From NCBI GenBank assembly GCA_963575745.1, contig CAUYUJ010016372.1, positions 57,260-121,259 on the forward strand: DNA of 64,000 nt, in the 5' to 3' direction. Shown here in pieces: positions 31,961 through 41,182 of this stretch; position 1 is the first letter of the stretch; each line of letters starts with the position of its first letter. The notes beneath the pieces were generated by a model, which worked only from the letters and a program-made list of their open reading frames with translations, was not told the origin of the DNA and did no database searches. Position numbers and translations under genes: made by a program. This DNA comes from Prorocentrum cordatum (taxonomy: Eukaryota; Sar; Dinophyceae; Prorocentrales; Prorocentraceae).

Positions 31961-31990
31961 TCCGAAAACTATCCAGCAAGCTCTATCTAT
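31856..31990 (-). repeat. Split direct repeat A1, 5' end of the YR retroelement
   Basis: 135 bases. Its outer end is CTCTATCTAT followed by the flank ATGTATGTTCC. It contains the gag start codon, and promoter function is inferred by analogy. Confidence 0.92.
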
Positions 31991-32039
31991 ATGTATGTTC
32001 CCTTTTTCCTATAAAATTACATCCGGCACCCCCCCCGGC

Positions 32040-32460
32040 AAATCCACACTGGCCGGACCACGCCAACATAGTACCCGTGAAGGCTCCAAAATGGCTCAGG
32101 AAGGCCTCCAAAATTGCTCCCGGATCGTCCAGGAGGCCTCCACGCTGGCCCCATTACAACCCATAGGCACCCAAGACGGCCCCAAGAGAGTCCCACGACG
32201 ACCCAATAGCCCTCCAACGCTTCCAAGATAGCTTCCAAAACGGCCCCGAAGCGCCCCACGAGGGCCCCCAATCGGCACCGCAAAGCTCCCAACACAGCCT
32301 CCGACGACGTCAGACGGGCCAGGACCCCCATGAAACGGCACAGGAAGCCCCCAAGAACCCCCCAAAAGACCCCAAGAGGCCCGAGAAGGCTCCCAACACG
32401 GTCCCACGAGGCCCCCGACAAACTCCCTGGAAGCCGCAAGAATGCCACAATATTCTCCAA
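32040..32460 (+). repeat. AAG-phased repeat, locus 3
   Basis: CCAAGACGGCCCCAAGAG-like words with AAG roughly every 10-12 bases. The minus strand reads as LGxLLGxxGG low complexity, a by-product. Confidence 0.6.
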
Positions 32461-32653
32461 CAGGGCCTCCTCGTAGTATTCTCCGCCTCCTCCTCTTCTT
32501 CATCCTTCTCCTCCTCCCCCCTCTCCTCATATCCCCTCATCCTCCTCCAACTGTTGCCCCAAGAGTTCCTTGAACGGCTTGGGGCGTACTTAGTCCGATA
32601 CCTATCGCAGTGGCTCGACCACGCCCCCCCTTTCTTAGAGCCGCAGCAACCTT

Positions 32654-32873
32654 GAGTTTCATCGTGAATGCCCATCAGCGGATCTAGCTGTCCTACATAT
32701 CCTTGCAGGTCGTCGGGGTGTTGCCAGGCCTCAATAGGACAAGTTACACCGTGAGTTTGATCATGAGTGCCCATGAATGGATCGAGCTCTCCTACATATC
32801 TCTGCACGTCGTCGGGGTGTTGCCAGGCCTCACTAGGAGAAGTTACACTCAGCCGTCCCGGCCCCGTGTTCAC
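32654..32873 (-). CDS. Unknown ORF fragment with two 33-residue repeats (99-bp tandem repeat)
   Basis: Two adjoining 99-base units (about 32654-32752 and 32753-32851) read in frame on the minus strand as EAWQHPDDxQxYVGxLDPxMGxHDxTxG twice. Most differences between the units are conservative in this frame (Leu/Val, Gln/Glu, Leu/Phe), which suggests past selection as protein. The frame has an ATG at 32873 and runs on to 32310 through low-complexity acidic sequence. Function unknown and no family recognised. It lies between the retroelement and the Helitron and may be a fragment of a host gene. Confidence 0.4.
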
Positions 32874-33147
32874 AAGTCCCCACGCAACAGCGCTGGTGGC
32901 TTCTCTGTACCCCTTACCTACCTCTTCTTCGGTTTCCGTTTAGGCTCCATCGTTCAGCGCCATGTTTGCCCGGCTGCCGTGGCGCCACGTGGTTGCGTCC
33001 ACGGCGGCCGCAAACGTTGTTGCGAACCCTTTCGACTCCCCGAGCCGCACTCCGCCTGTTACCATTGCGCGGCGGGGGCTTTGGACATTCCGCCCTCTGA
33101 GGCAACCAACCCTGGTTCTGTGCAGCCCGAAGGCCACGACGCTGCAA

Positions 33148-33595
33148 TGTTCTGCGTGCCAACAACACTTGCCTCGATCAGACTTCAGCATCAACCAAAG
33201 ACCCAGATCCACACGGAGGTGCCGCGCTTGCGCCGCCAGCGCAAAACCCCTCCGACGCTCACGCAATATTCTCTTGCGCTGCTTGCGGTGACACCCTCCC
33301 TCGGGATAGCTTCAGCACCAGACAACGCCATGAGAAAACAAAGGTATGCATCCAATGCATCGCTAACGCTCGCATCCCGCGGTCGTCTACAGCTTGCCAG
33401 TGCACGAGTTGCAAAGAAACGCTGTCAGTGGATGCCTTTGTCTCTCGAGGCGCCCCTGGACCAGACCCCGTCTGCGTTGATTGCACAGCGGCGGGCCGAG
33501 ACACGGCGGCTTGCGCACAATGCGGTCTCGTGCTCCCTCTGGGCGACTTTGGCACCGACCATCGCCAACGCCTACGCGGAGTGCACCGATCATGC
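33148..33595 (+). other. Four tandem CX2C-X20-CX2C zinc modules (Stc1-like) at the Helitron N-terminus
   Basis: Modules at 33148-33231, 33275-33358, 33401-33484 and 33512-33595 are each exactly 28 residues from first to last metal ligand. Pattern: CxxC, three residues, LPxxxFSxxQR, then CxxC, e.g. CAACGDTLPRDSFSTRQR ending CIQC. Module 4 has His for its third Cys (HRSC). Module 1 is in frame 1 and modules 2-4 in the Rep frame, so a single-base shift lies between them. The pattern resembles the Stc1 domain, known from fission yeast heterochromatin factor Stc1, but assignment is by motif only. Confidence 0.65.
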
Positions 33596-35321
33596 GCCGA
33601 ACCTGGCCGACCCCCTGCCCATGCCCATGCGTTGTCCCTTGGCGCTCTCAACTACCCTTGCGAACATTGCGGGGCCTCGCGATTCCAGCGCGAGGTTGGA
33701 GGTTTCTGTTGTGCGAGCGGAAAGTACGTCATCGATTTCTCCCAATGCTACCAGCAGCCAAACGATGCCCATCTGCAGCTGTAAAGACGCACCTGGCCAG
33801 TCAAGACTGCGGACGGGAACCTCGCCCACGACGACACCACGAATGCGCCGAAACTTACGGGCTTCACTGCCGATTCACGTCGTTACAACAGCTTGCTCAG
33901 CCTCGCCACCCACGAGGTCCAGAGTGCAACTCCTGAGCGAGAAGTTCGTTTTGGGGGTGTCCTCCGACCACCGTTCATCCGCATTCACGGCATCATGTGC
34001 AGGAAGGTGTACTCGGCAGCGGACTCTGGGCCAGTCCGCTACCTCGTTGTGGACGACCGCGAGCGACGCACCTGCGCCCGCGACCACGGCCTCGACCTCT
34101 CCATCGTGTCCCGACTCGAGAAGCTCATCATGCTGGGCAATGCACACATGCAGCACGTCCAGCACCTCAAATCAGTCTGGCCCCGTGCCCCAGAAGCTTC
34201 TGTCAGTCTCCGCTGGGGCGAAGGCGTCCAAGGGGTGGCCGCGGTAGTGCAACAGCGCCCCGACGCCATCGCCGAACCCAGGGCAGTGTGCTTTCGTTTA
34301 ACGCCAGGCGCTCGCCCACAATACCTTTCACCCTTGCACTGCCTGCGCGAACCCCTGAGTTACCCGCTGTGGTTTCCCTGCGGAGGCCGCGGGTGGAGCA
34401 CCGACGCCGTGTCCACTTTGGGCAATCACGCGACGCAGATGTGGTGGTGCCGCCAGCACCTCCTCCGCCAGCCCCATATGCACGCGTGCGGGCGTCTGCT
34501 GAATGACTGGCTCATCAACATGTCCTGCCGCATGGAGGACGAGAGGCTGTCGCTGGTCAGGAGAGAGCAAAGCGCCCGCGTTGCCAGCCGCAGAGATCTG
34601 TGCGAGGCCCTGGCCAACGAACATATCCCTCCCAGCACAGTAGGCACCAAGTACTACCTCCCTTCCACCGTCCCTGGCTCCCCACGCCATCTCAAACGAC
34701 TCCAAGTGGACGCGTTGGAACTCGCGCGCCGGAAAGGCCCCCCTACTTACTTCATCGCCCTTACCTGCAACCCCCACTGGCCAAAGATCCGGGAGGCACT
34801 CGCCCCTGGACAGACGGCCGCCGACCGCCCTGACATCACGGTGCGAGTTTTTCACGGACGTCTCGAGAAGATGATGGCATACCTGAAGTCGGAGTTCTGC
34901 GGCCAGCGTCGGTACGTCATCCGCGTGATCGAGTACCAGAAGCAGGGCCTGCCGCACGCGCGCATCGCCCTCGCTTGCACCACCCCACCTACTACAGCCG
35001 AAGAGGTCGACGCCGTAATTTCCTGTGAGGTCCCGCCGGAACCTGGTAAACTCCGTGACCTGGTCTTGCTCCGCATGATCCATCGATGCAACCACTCATG
35101 TCGCCCTGACGACCCAGCACAGGAATTCGTCAAAGGTTGCCCTTGGCCTGTCAAGGACGAGACCGACTTCGACGTCCGAGGGCACCCCCACCACCGACGC
35201 CGCTCGCGCGGCCACGCGCGCCCAAACTGCGTGCAACAGGCTCCTGCATACGGACGCCGGAATGTGTGCTGCAACCGGCTCGTCGTCGAGCACTGCCCCC
35301 GCCTGCTCCTGCTCTGGGAAG
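33262..35321 (+). pseudogene. Helitron Rep, first exon (zinc modules to Rep core)
   Basis: One reading frame carries zinc modules 2-4, the Helitron finger YPCEHCGASRF..GGFCCASGK (near 33645-33725), an in-frame TAA at 33782-33784, then TADSRRYNSLLSLATHEV and RIHGIMCRKVYS, PLSYPLWFPCGGRGW, GSPRHLKRLQVDAL, and the Rep block FIALTCNPHWPKI. The HUH site reads GLPHARIAL (34946-34972), so the second metal-binding His is Arg (34961-34963). DVRGHPHHRRR follows, then NRLVVEHCPRLLLLWEG, which aligns with the conserved VVPYNPxLLLxF stretch. The protein is interrupted exactly there by an intron. The stop and the HUH change make activity unlikely. Confidence 0.8.
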
Positions 35322-35795
35322 GACCGGCGGAACGCCTCTCCGCGCGAGGTTTCCTCATCCACGTCGCCGTCTTCGTCCTCTTCCTCCTTCTCTGTCTCCG
35401 CCTTAACGAACCCTCCTTGCCTTCCTCCTCCCCGCCCCCCCCCCCCCCTTCCCGCTTCTCGACCCTCCTTCCCGCAGACTTCCACTTCTCCAAATTCCTG
35501 TCCCGATGGGCCGCCCAGTGTATGTTTTTCAAACACTATCAGCAACAAACAGCGTGCTAAACAACCTGCCCTCCGAGGCCTTTTTTTTGACATCCCCGTT
35601 TCGAGCCCGCGACTCAGCAAAACGTGCATTTCGGGCCACCCAGCGACCACCTGGAAGTCTGATTTCTGATGAGTTTCCACGCGCGGCCTTCCCCTTCTTT
35701 TCCTCCTCCTGACCATGCGTCTTCCTCTTTTTCCCCCGACCCCCCCTGCCCATCATGTATACCCCCTTCCCGATATGGAGAGGTGTTCTGCCGAG
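35322..35795 (+). other. Predicted GA-AG intron in the Helitron rep gene
   Basis: The exon ends CTCTGGGAAG and the intron starts GACCGG. It ends CTGCCGAG and the next exon starts GACACGCG. Joining gives LLLLWEGHANVKF, which fits the Helitron consensus LLLxFxCHINVE without gap. AG|GA stands at both junctions, as in intron 2 of the SET gene. The interior is pyrimidine-rich. In the second duplicated copy the same acceptor lies at 36901-36902, so splicing 35322-36902 would skip the first copy. Prediction from protein continuity only. Confidence 0.65.
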
Positions 35796-36643
35796 GACAC
35801 GCGAATGTAAAGTTTGCGGGAAACGTGAACCTCTTCGGGTACCTCTACACATGCATCTTCAAGGGCCCCGACCACACCCAGTACCACATATCTGACGACG
35901 CGACCGACGAACTCACAGATTGGCAACGTGGACGGTACTTGTGTGCCACTGAGTGCGCCTGGCGGATTTTCGGATATCAGACTTACGAGCGCGCCCCCCG
36001 CGTCATCTGTTTACCTGTGCACCTCTCTGGCGACGATTGGGCCACCTCTGCTGACGGCGGCGAGTCGGACGCGCTCCAGACCACAGTTTCCCCTCTGCTG
36101 CGCTATTTCCTTCGGCCCGCCGCTGCCCCTTTCAACGACCTGCTCCACCATGAATACTTCGAGTCCTTCATGGTCGCCAAGACTTGCCCGATTGGCCTGC
36201 GATGCTTCTTCCCAGACCTCCTCCCTGATGCGGCTCAGCGACCCAAGGGCCCGTCCACATTTACATTCCAGTGCCGAGTTCGCGGCGCCCTGTGCACTTC
36301 CCAAGTGCCGCCCGTCCTCGACGCAGCCCCAGGAGGCAGCCAATGTCTTGTCTACCTCAAGCAGAAAGGCGAGCATCCGGTTTGCCGCTTGGAGATGAAG
36401 TTCCCCCGGCAGAAGGATGTATTTTTTCCTTCGCCACATGTTGCTCAACTACCCCAACTGTACTTTCGAGGACTGCAATACTCACAGTGGACATTCGTGC
36501 CCATCCTACGAGAGGCAATGATTGCCACTGGGCTGTTCACCCACGAAGACGAAACCTCCCGTGTAATGGGCGAATTGGTCTCGCTCCGATACATTGCGTC
36601 TCAACTACTGTTCGCTTTCGTCGTTCTCCTCGAGCAGGGCGCC
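35538..36643 (+). repeat. Tandem duplication inside the Helitron, unit 1 (1106 bp)
   Basis: Head-to-tail with 36644-37750. The left breakpoint (ATCAG) lies in the intron, the right one (GAGCAGGGCGCC) in the coding exon. The units differ by scattered substitutions and a T-run indel near 35588. Confidence 0.92.
35796..36643 (+). pseudogene. Duplicated Rep/linker exon, first copy (degenerate)
   Basis: Starts GHANVKFAGNVN. The catalytic Tyr pair region reads YLYTCIFKG: the second tyrosine is Cys (35852-35854). An extra T near 36420-36426 and a lost base near 36509 shift the frame for 28 residues and then restore it, so LRHMLLNYPKRIF of copy 2 is here PSPHVAQLPQLYF. After the unit's end the frame runs into the intron part of unit 2 and stops at 36697. 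With no path to the helicase, this copy is probably dead or skipped. Confidence 0.8.
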
Positions 36644-37750
36644 ATCAGTAAAAAACAACGTGCAAAACAACCTGCCTTCCAAGACGTATTTTTTTGACAT
36701 CCCCGCTTCGAGCCCGCGACTCAGCAAAGCGTGCATTTCGGGCCGCCCAGCGACAACCTGGAAGTCTGATTTCTGATGCGTTTCCACGCACGGCCTTCCC
36801 CTTCTTTTCCTCCTCCTGACCATGCGTCTTCCTCCTCTTCCCCCGACCCCCCCTGCCCATCATGTATACCCCCTTCCCGATATGGAGAAGTGTTCTGCCG
36901 AGGACACGCGAATGTAAAGTTTGCGGGAAACGTGAACCTCTTCGGGTACCTCTACAAATACATATTCAAGGGCCCCGACCACACCCAGTGCCACATATCT
37001 GACGACACGACCGACGAAATCACATATTGGCAACGTGGACGCTACTTGCGCGCCGCTGAGTGCGCCTGGCGGATTTTCGGATATCAGACTTACGAGCGCG
37101 CCCCCCACGTCATCTGTTTACCAGTGCACCTCCCTGGCGACGCTTGGGTCACCTTTGCTGACGGCGGCGAGTCGGACGCGCTCCAGACCACCGTTTCCCC
37201 TCTGCTGCGCTATTTATTTCGGCCCACCGCTGCCCCTTTCAACGACCTGCTCGACCATGAATACTTCGAGTCCTTCATGGTCGCCAAGACTTGCCCGATT
37301 GGCCTGCGATGCCTCTTCCCAGACCTCTTCCCTGATGCGGCTCAGCGACCCAAGGGCCCGTCAACATTTACATTCCAGTGCCGAATTCGCGGCGCCTTGC
37401 GTACTTTCCAAGTGCCGCCCGTCCTCGACGCAGCCCCAGGAGGCAACCGATGTCTTGTCTACCTCAAGCAGAAAGGCGAGCATCCGGGTTGCCGCTTGGA
37501 AATGAAGTTTCCCCGGCAGAAGGATGTATTCTTCCTTCGCCACATGTTACTCAACTACCCCAAACGTATATTCGAGGACTGCAGTACTCACAGTGGGCAT
37601 TCGTACCCATCCTACGAAGAGGCAATGATTGCCACTGGGCTGTTCACCCACGAAGACGAAACCTCCCATGTAATGGGCGAGTTGGTCTCGCTCCGATACA
37701 TTGCGTCTCAACTACGGTTCGCTTTCGTCGTTCTCCTCGAGCAGGGCGCC
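36644..37750 (+). repeat. Tandem duplication inside the Helitron, unit 2 (1107 bp)
   Basis: Second unit, continuous with the helicase exon downstream. It contains its own copy of the 3' half of the intron and the acceptor at 36901-36902. Confidence 0.92.
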
Positions 37751-39493
37751 AAGCCCCGCACTCTGCACGACAAGTACGAGACCTATTTGATGAAAGATTT
37801 TATCGACAGGGGCCTCTCCAAGGACACCGCCCGCCAGGAGCTACAGCGAACGCTCGGGGCACCCTGGCTCGCCCAAGGCAACGCTGAGGACGCTTGGTTT
37901 CTACGCCGCCTCGTTCGCCCCACCGATGTCCATAGCGCGCCGGTGCCCGGTTTCGCCCATTGCACCCCGGCAACAGCGGCGTCGGAAGCCAGCAGACTTT
38001 GGAACCTCATGAAACGAGACCCAGACCAGTCCGGAGCCGCTAGAGACGTCGCCGAAGCCCTGCGCTCTGGCGCGCCCAAGCTTATTTTCTGCCAGGGTCG
38101 AGCCGGCTGCGGCGAATCCACGCTCGCTAAGTACGTCTCCTATTACGTGCGGTCCCTCAACAAAGGCTGCGCCAATGTAGCGTCGACGGGCATAGCAGCC
38201 CTAAACTTGCCTGATGGAGCCACCGCGCAGTCCACTTTCAAGATCCCGATAGAAGACGCAGAACACCTCACCTGCCGCTTGGGGCACGCGTCTGCGGACG
38301 CCCTCACCATCGCGACCGCTGCCGTCATTCAGTGGGGCGAGTGGCCATCCTGCAAGCGCGCTGCGTGGGATGCGGTGCTCGACTACCTCGCGCGCTTGCA
38401 GCAAGCCCGCCCAGGCCACTACATCCCAAAGGTGATCATCACTTACGGGGACTTCCGACAAACACCACCTGTTCTCAAGCACGCGTCCCGACAGGACATC
38501 CGCGCCGCCAGCGTCACGACGTCGCCTTCGTGGCCCTCCTTCCGCACTTGGCAATTCCGCACCACGCACCGACAAATCCACGACAGCGACTACGCTGCAT
38601 GGATCGAGCGGATCGGCCAGGACGACGTTCCGCACACGCACACCAATGATGGCGAACCCGGCTACGTCGAGCTCGACCGCTGCTCCGTGACCCACACCAT
38701 GGACGACGCCATCACGTACTGTTTCCCCCACGTGAACGACCCCGCCGAATGCGCCGACCGGAAGATTCTGACAGCAACGAACGAGGCGAGGAACTCATTC
38801 AACGACCGTATCCTGGACACCCTGACGCAAACTTATCTGCTGCGAGAGTTCATCGCCCGAAGCTCCGACGCAATTGAATATGACTCCAACGACGACAACG
38901 TCGAAGACCACATCACCGCGGAGTTCCTTAACCTGCAGGAGGAGAACGGTGTCCCTCCGCACTTTCTTCGGCTGGTTGTTGGCGGTCTCTACGAGTTGAT
39001 GAGAAACTTCAGCCCGTGTGATCGTTTGATGAACCACACGCACGTCGTGCTCAAAGCGGCTTACGAGAAACATGTCGTCGTGGAGCGAATGGATGGGAAA
39101 CAGTTCCCCTTGCCCCGGATTTGCTTCCGCTGGGCACTGGGGAGGGGGGCTACCACCATCCGCCGACGACAATACCCCTTGCGTCCGGCGTACGTTTCGA
39201 CGTCCAACGGCTCGCAAGGCACCACGTTGGCCCGCTGCGTGGTCGACGTCCGCCGAAGCCCATTTTCCCACGGCCACCTCTACGTGGCTTTGCGCCGGGT
39301 GGAGACGCGAACGAACATCCGAGTCTTCACGCTGCCAGAACGTTGCAGCCCTGCCGGTAACGCCCTCACCAAAAACGTGGTCTGGCCTGAGTTCTTGCTG
39401 ACCGACACTGCCACATCTGTTGTGCGAAAGCGACCGGCCGCGAGCCCCCCCGACCACCCTGCTAGCGGCAAGCGTGGCGCCCGATGCCGCTAG
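36903..39493 (+). pseudogene. Helitron Rep C-terminus and Pif1-like helicase, Walker A mutated
   Basis: Begins with GHANVKFAGNVN and the intact Tyr pair YLYKYIFKG (Tyr 36947-36949 and 36959-36961), then the linker region (YERAPHVICLPVHLPGD, FESFMVAKTCPIGLRC) and a superfamily 1B helicase: Walker A GRAGCGEST with Glu at 38114-38116 where Lys is essential, STGIAALNL, GDFRQTPPVL, a TTHRQ motif, TATNEARNSFNDRIL, YVSTSNGSQGTTLARCVVD and FSHGHLYVALRRV. The frame is open for 2.6 kb and could be opened by an ATG at 36776 in the intron. Apart from Walker A it looks intact, and the end matches the usual Helitron C-terminus. Unwinding activity is not expected. Confidence 0.85.
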
Positions 39494-39889
39494 AATGTCG
39501 TCTGCCTCCCTTGCTCTGGCTTCGACGCAAAAACACATCCGTCGCCATCTTCCCGTCGTCGCCACTGCCCCCCCGCTTGCCGCCACCTCCGCAAGCCCCA
39601 TCGGCCCGCCGGCTTACGTCGCCATTTCAATTCTTACATTGTCGCCACGCAGTGACGCTAGCAAGCATTTCGGCTTCCAGACTTCCTGGGATCCATGGGC
39701 TTCCCCACCCCTCACTAACACGTGGTCTCAAAAATTTCATGGGCCAAGATTTAAGGCGAAGCGGAGCGAGCCTTCAAAATCTTGTGTGTGTATATATATA
39801 TATAGAGAGAGAGGGGGGGGAGTGGGATGGGCGTGCACGGATTAGGCGCCTGTCGGCCGGCCAGGGGGCACAATGGAATGTACACGCGC
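39494..39889. other. Helitron 3' flank: imperfect hairpin and GT/TA/GA microsatellite
   Basis: An imperfect hairpin (39746-39756 with 39770-39783) has the stem AAGATTT..GGC. A GTGTGTGTATATATATATATAGAGAGAG run follows at 39784-39814. The hairpin is where a Helitron 3' end could be, but no CTRR follows it. No gene. Confidence 0.45.
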
Positions 39890-40760
39890 ACGTACACATA
39901 TAGCGTATATCTGTACACATTAGCCAGCGTGGGCCCCAAACAATTTGTTTATAGCAACGTCTGTTGTGGAATTTATGTTGTGCAATCTGTGTTCGCCATG
40001 CCGAACGTAAACTTGTCAACTCCACTCCTTGCGCGATCAAACCACCCACCCGCAATGTTGTTTGCAAAACCCATGCGCTACCGCGGTGGCGCTGACCGCT
40101 GGGGGCTTCCAGCCGCATCTCACAGGCCGCACTGGCTTGCAGGCGCTTCGATACAAATCGGTAGCTCTGGCGGGCGGGGTACCATGGCGACGTCGACAAC
40201 AGCAGGCGCGATGATGATTGTGGCGGTGCTGGTGACGACGACGCCGATGACGACGGCAAGGCCAATGACGGCGGCGAGGCTGATCACGCCAGTCACACTG
40301 ATGAAGTCCACGCGTCGGTGATGAAGGTTTTGGAAAAAATTCGAGGTGCGCGCGCGGCCGACGGGCGCGAGTGGCCGGCATTGTATATTATTTAACAGGG
40401 ATCGTGCCCTTCCCCAGCACGCGCGCACGAGCTTTCGAATGATTTCGACATGCGCGCGAGAGGCCAGTTTGGTTGAATCGGTTCAACATGTTGAACAACC
40501 GGCGGTTGTTTTAAGTGTTCGCAGAAACGCGATTTTTTGTTCGAGCAACCATGTTGCTAAAATGAATGTGTTGTATGATTTCGAGACAGCCGCTTTTGAG
40601 ATCCATGCGAAATGAACGATCGATTTCGGCATGCGATTTCGGCATGCGCGTGCGGCGACGCGCGCGTGTGAATTTCGCCCCGTTTGTTGCAATATACGTT
40701 TGAACATGAGCGACGGCTTATGATGAAACCGTGTGTGCGCATAATGATGTCGAATCAAGG
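39890..40760. repeat. Composite dispersed repeat, copy 2
   Basis: Same order of parts as 5105-6560: CTCGCGCAATC/ATCCCACCCACC-like block, CCCATGCGCTACCGCGG, GGTACCATGGCGACGTCGACAAC, a GATGA/GACGGC variable tract, then TTCGACATGCGCGCG and TTCGGCATGCGCGTGCGGCGACGC. Confidence 0.65.
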
Positions 40761-40899
40761 GATGACGGGGCGCGTCGATACCACTTGGGCTGGGATGGTC
40801 TGAGTTCAAATTTCGAATGGGCGCCGGGGTATGTTCACATGGAAACTGCAATACCAAGAAGGCGAACGGATAATCTGGGAGGGTCAGGTCCTATTTCTC

Positions 40900-41182
40900 T
40901 GGTAGAGAAGAAGCTGAACGTGGTACAACCTATGCGGTGCACTATACGTGATGCAATATGTGCTGTGCAATCTTGGGTGTGCAACATCTGCGGTGCACAT
41001 AATTTGGTGTAGTTGATTTCTGTTCGCAATGAGTTGTCAACTCCATTGCTCGCGCAATCATCCCACCCACCCACCTGCAACTTGGTTTACAAAACCCATG
41101 CGGTGGCGATTGCGATGACTGTTTGACGTTGGCTGGTCCATCTCTGCGGCCGCGCCAACTCAAGCGCGCGCGCAGGGGCCAA
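40900..41182. repeat. Composite repeat, start of copy 3
   Basis: TGCGGTGCA/TGTGCTGTGCAATCT subrepeats (40930-41010) followed by CGCGCAATCATCCCACCCACC and CCCATGCGGTGGCGATTGC. Confidence 0.6.

Larger units (their letters stand above)
25547..31990 (-). mobile_element. Ngaro/PAT-type tyrosine-recombinase retrotransposon (DIRS order), nearly intact, 6.44 kb
   Basis: On the minus strand the order is repeat A1 (31990-31856), gag, pol (RT, RNase H, methyltransferase-like), tyrosine recombinase, repeat B1 (26036-25900), repeat A2 (25901-25767), an 83-base spacer, and repeat B2 (25683-25547). This A1-ORFs-B1-A2-B2 'split direct repeat' arrangement is diagnostic of Ngaro/PAT-like elements, which integrate by a tyrosine recombinase through a circular intermediate and make no target duplication. 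A1/A2 differ at one of 135 positions and B1/B2 look identical over 137, so insertion is recent. All three main frames are open, with no internal stop in the parts used. The reading frames overlap and use different phases. Confidence 0.9.
32962..39493 (+). mobile_element. Decayed Helitron (Rep/helicase rolling-circle transposon)
   Basis: The order along the plus strand is tandem zinc modules, a CxxC/CC zinc finger, the Rep endonuclease, a GA-AG intron, a duplicated Rep-helicase linker exon and a Pif1-like helicase. Breaks: a 1-base frameshift near 33245, an in-frame TAA at 33782-33784, loss of the second His of the HUH motif, loss of a catalytic Tyr in one copy of the duplicated exon, and Lys to Glu in Walker A. 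True ends (5' TC, 3' CTRR with a hairpin) were not identified, so the borders given are those of the coding part. Confidence 0.85.

Noticed and set aside
32703-34247. 514-residue plus-strand frame over the Helitron N-terminus
   Set aside because: The zinc modules and the Helitron finger are in other frames. This one has Ser/Thr/Ala-rich shadow composition.
35322-35795. Plain insertion or frameshift instead of an intron in Helitron rep
   Set aside because: Excision with AG|GA junctions restores the conserved stretch with no missing or extra residue, which a random insertion would not do. Still unproven without RNA.
39746-39783. Hairpin as the Helitron 3' end
   Set aside because: No CTRR follows within the usual distance and no partner copy is available in the window to define the end.
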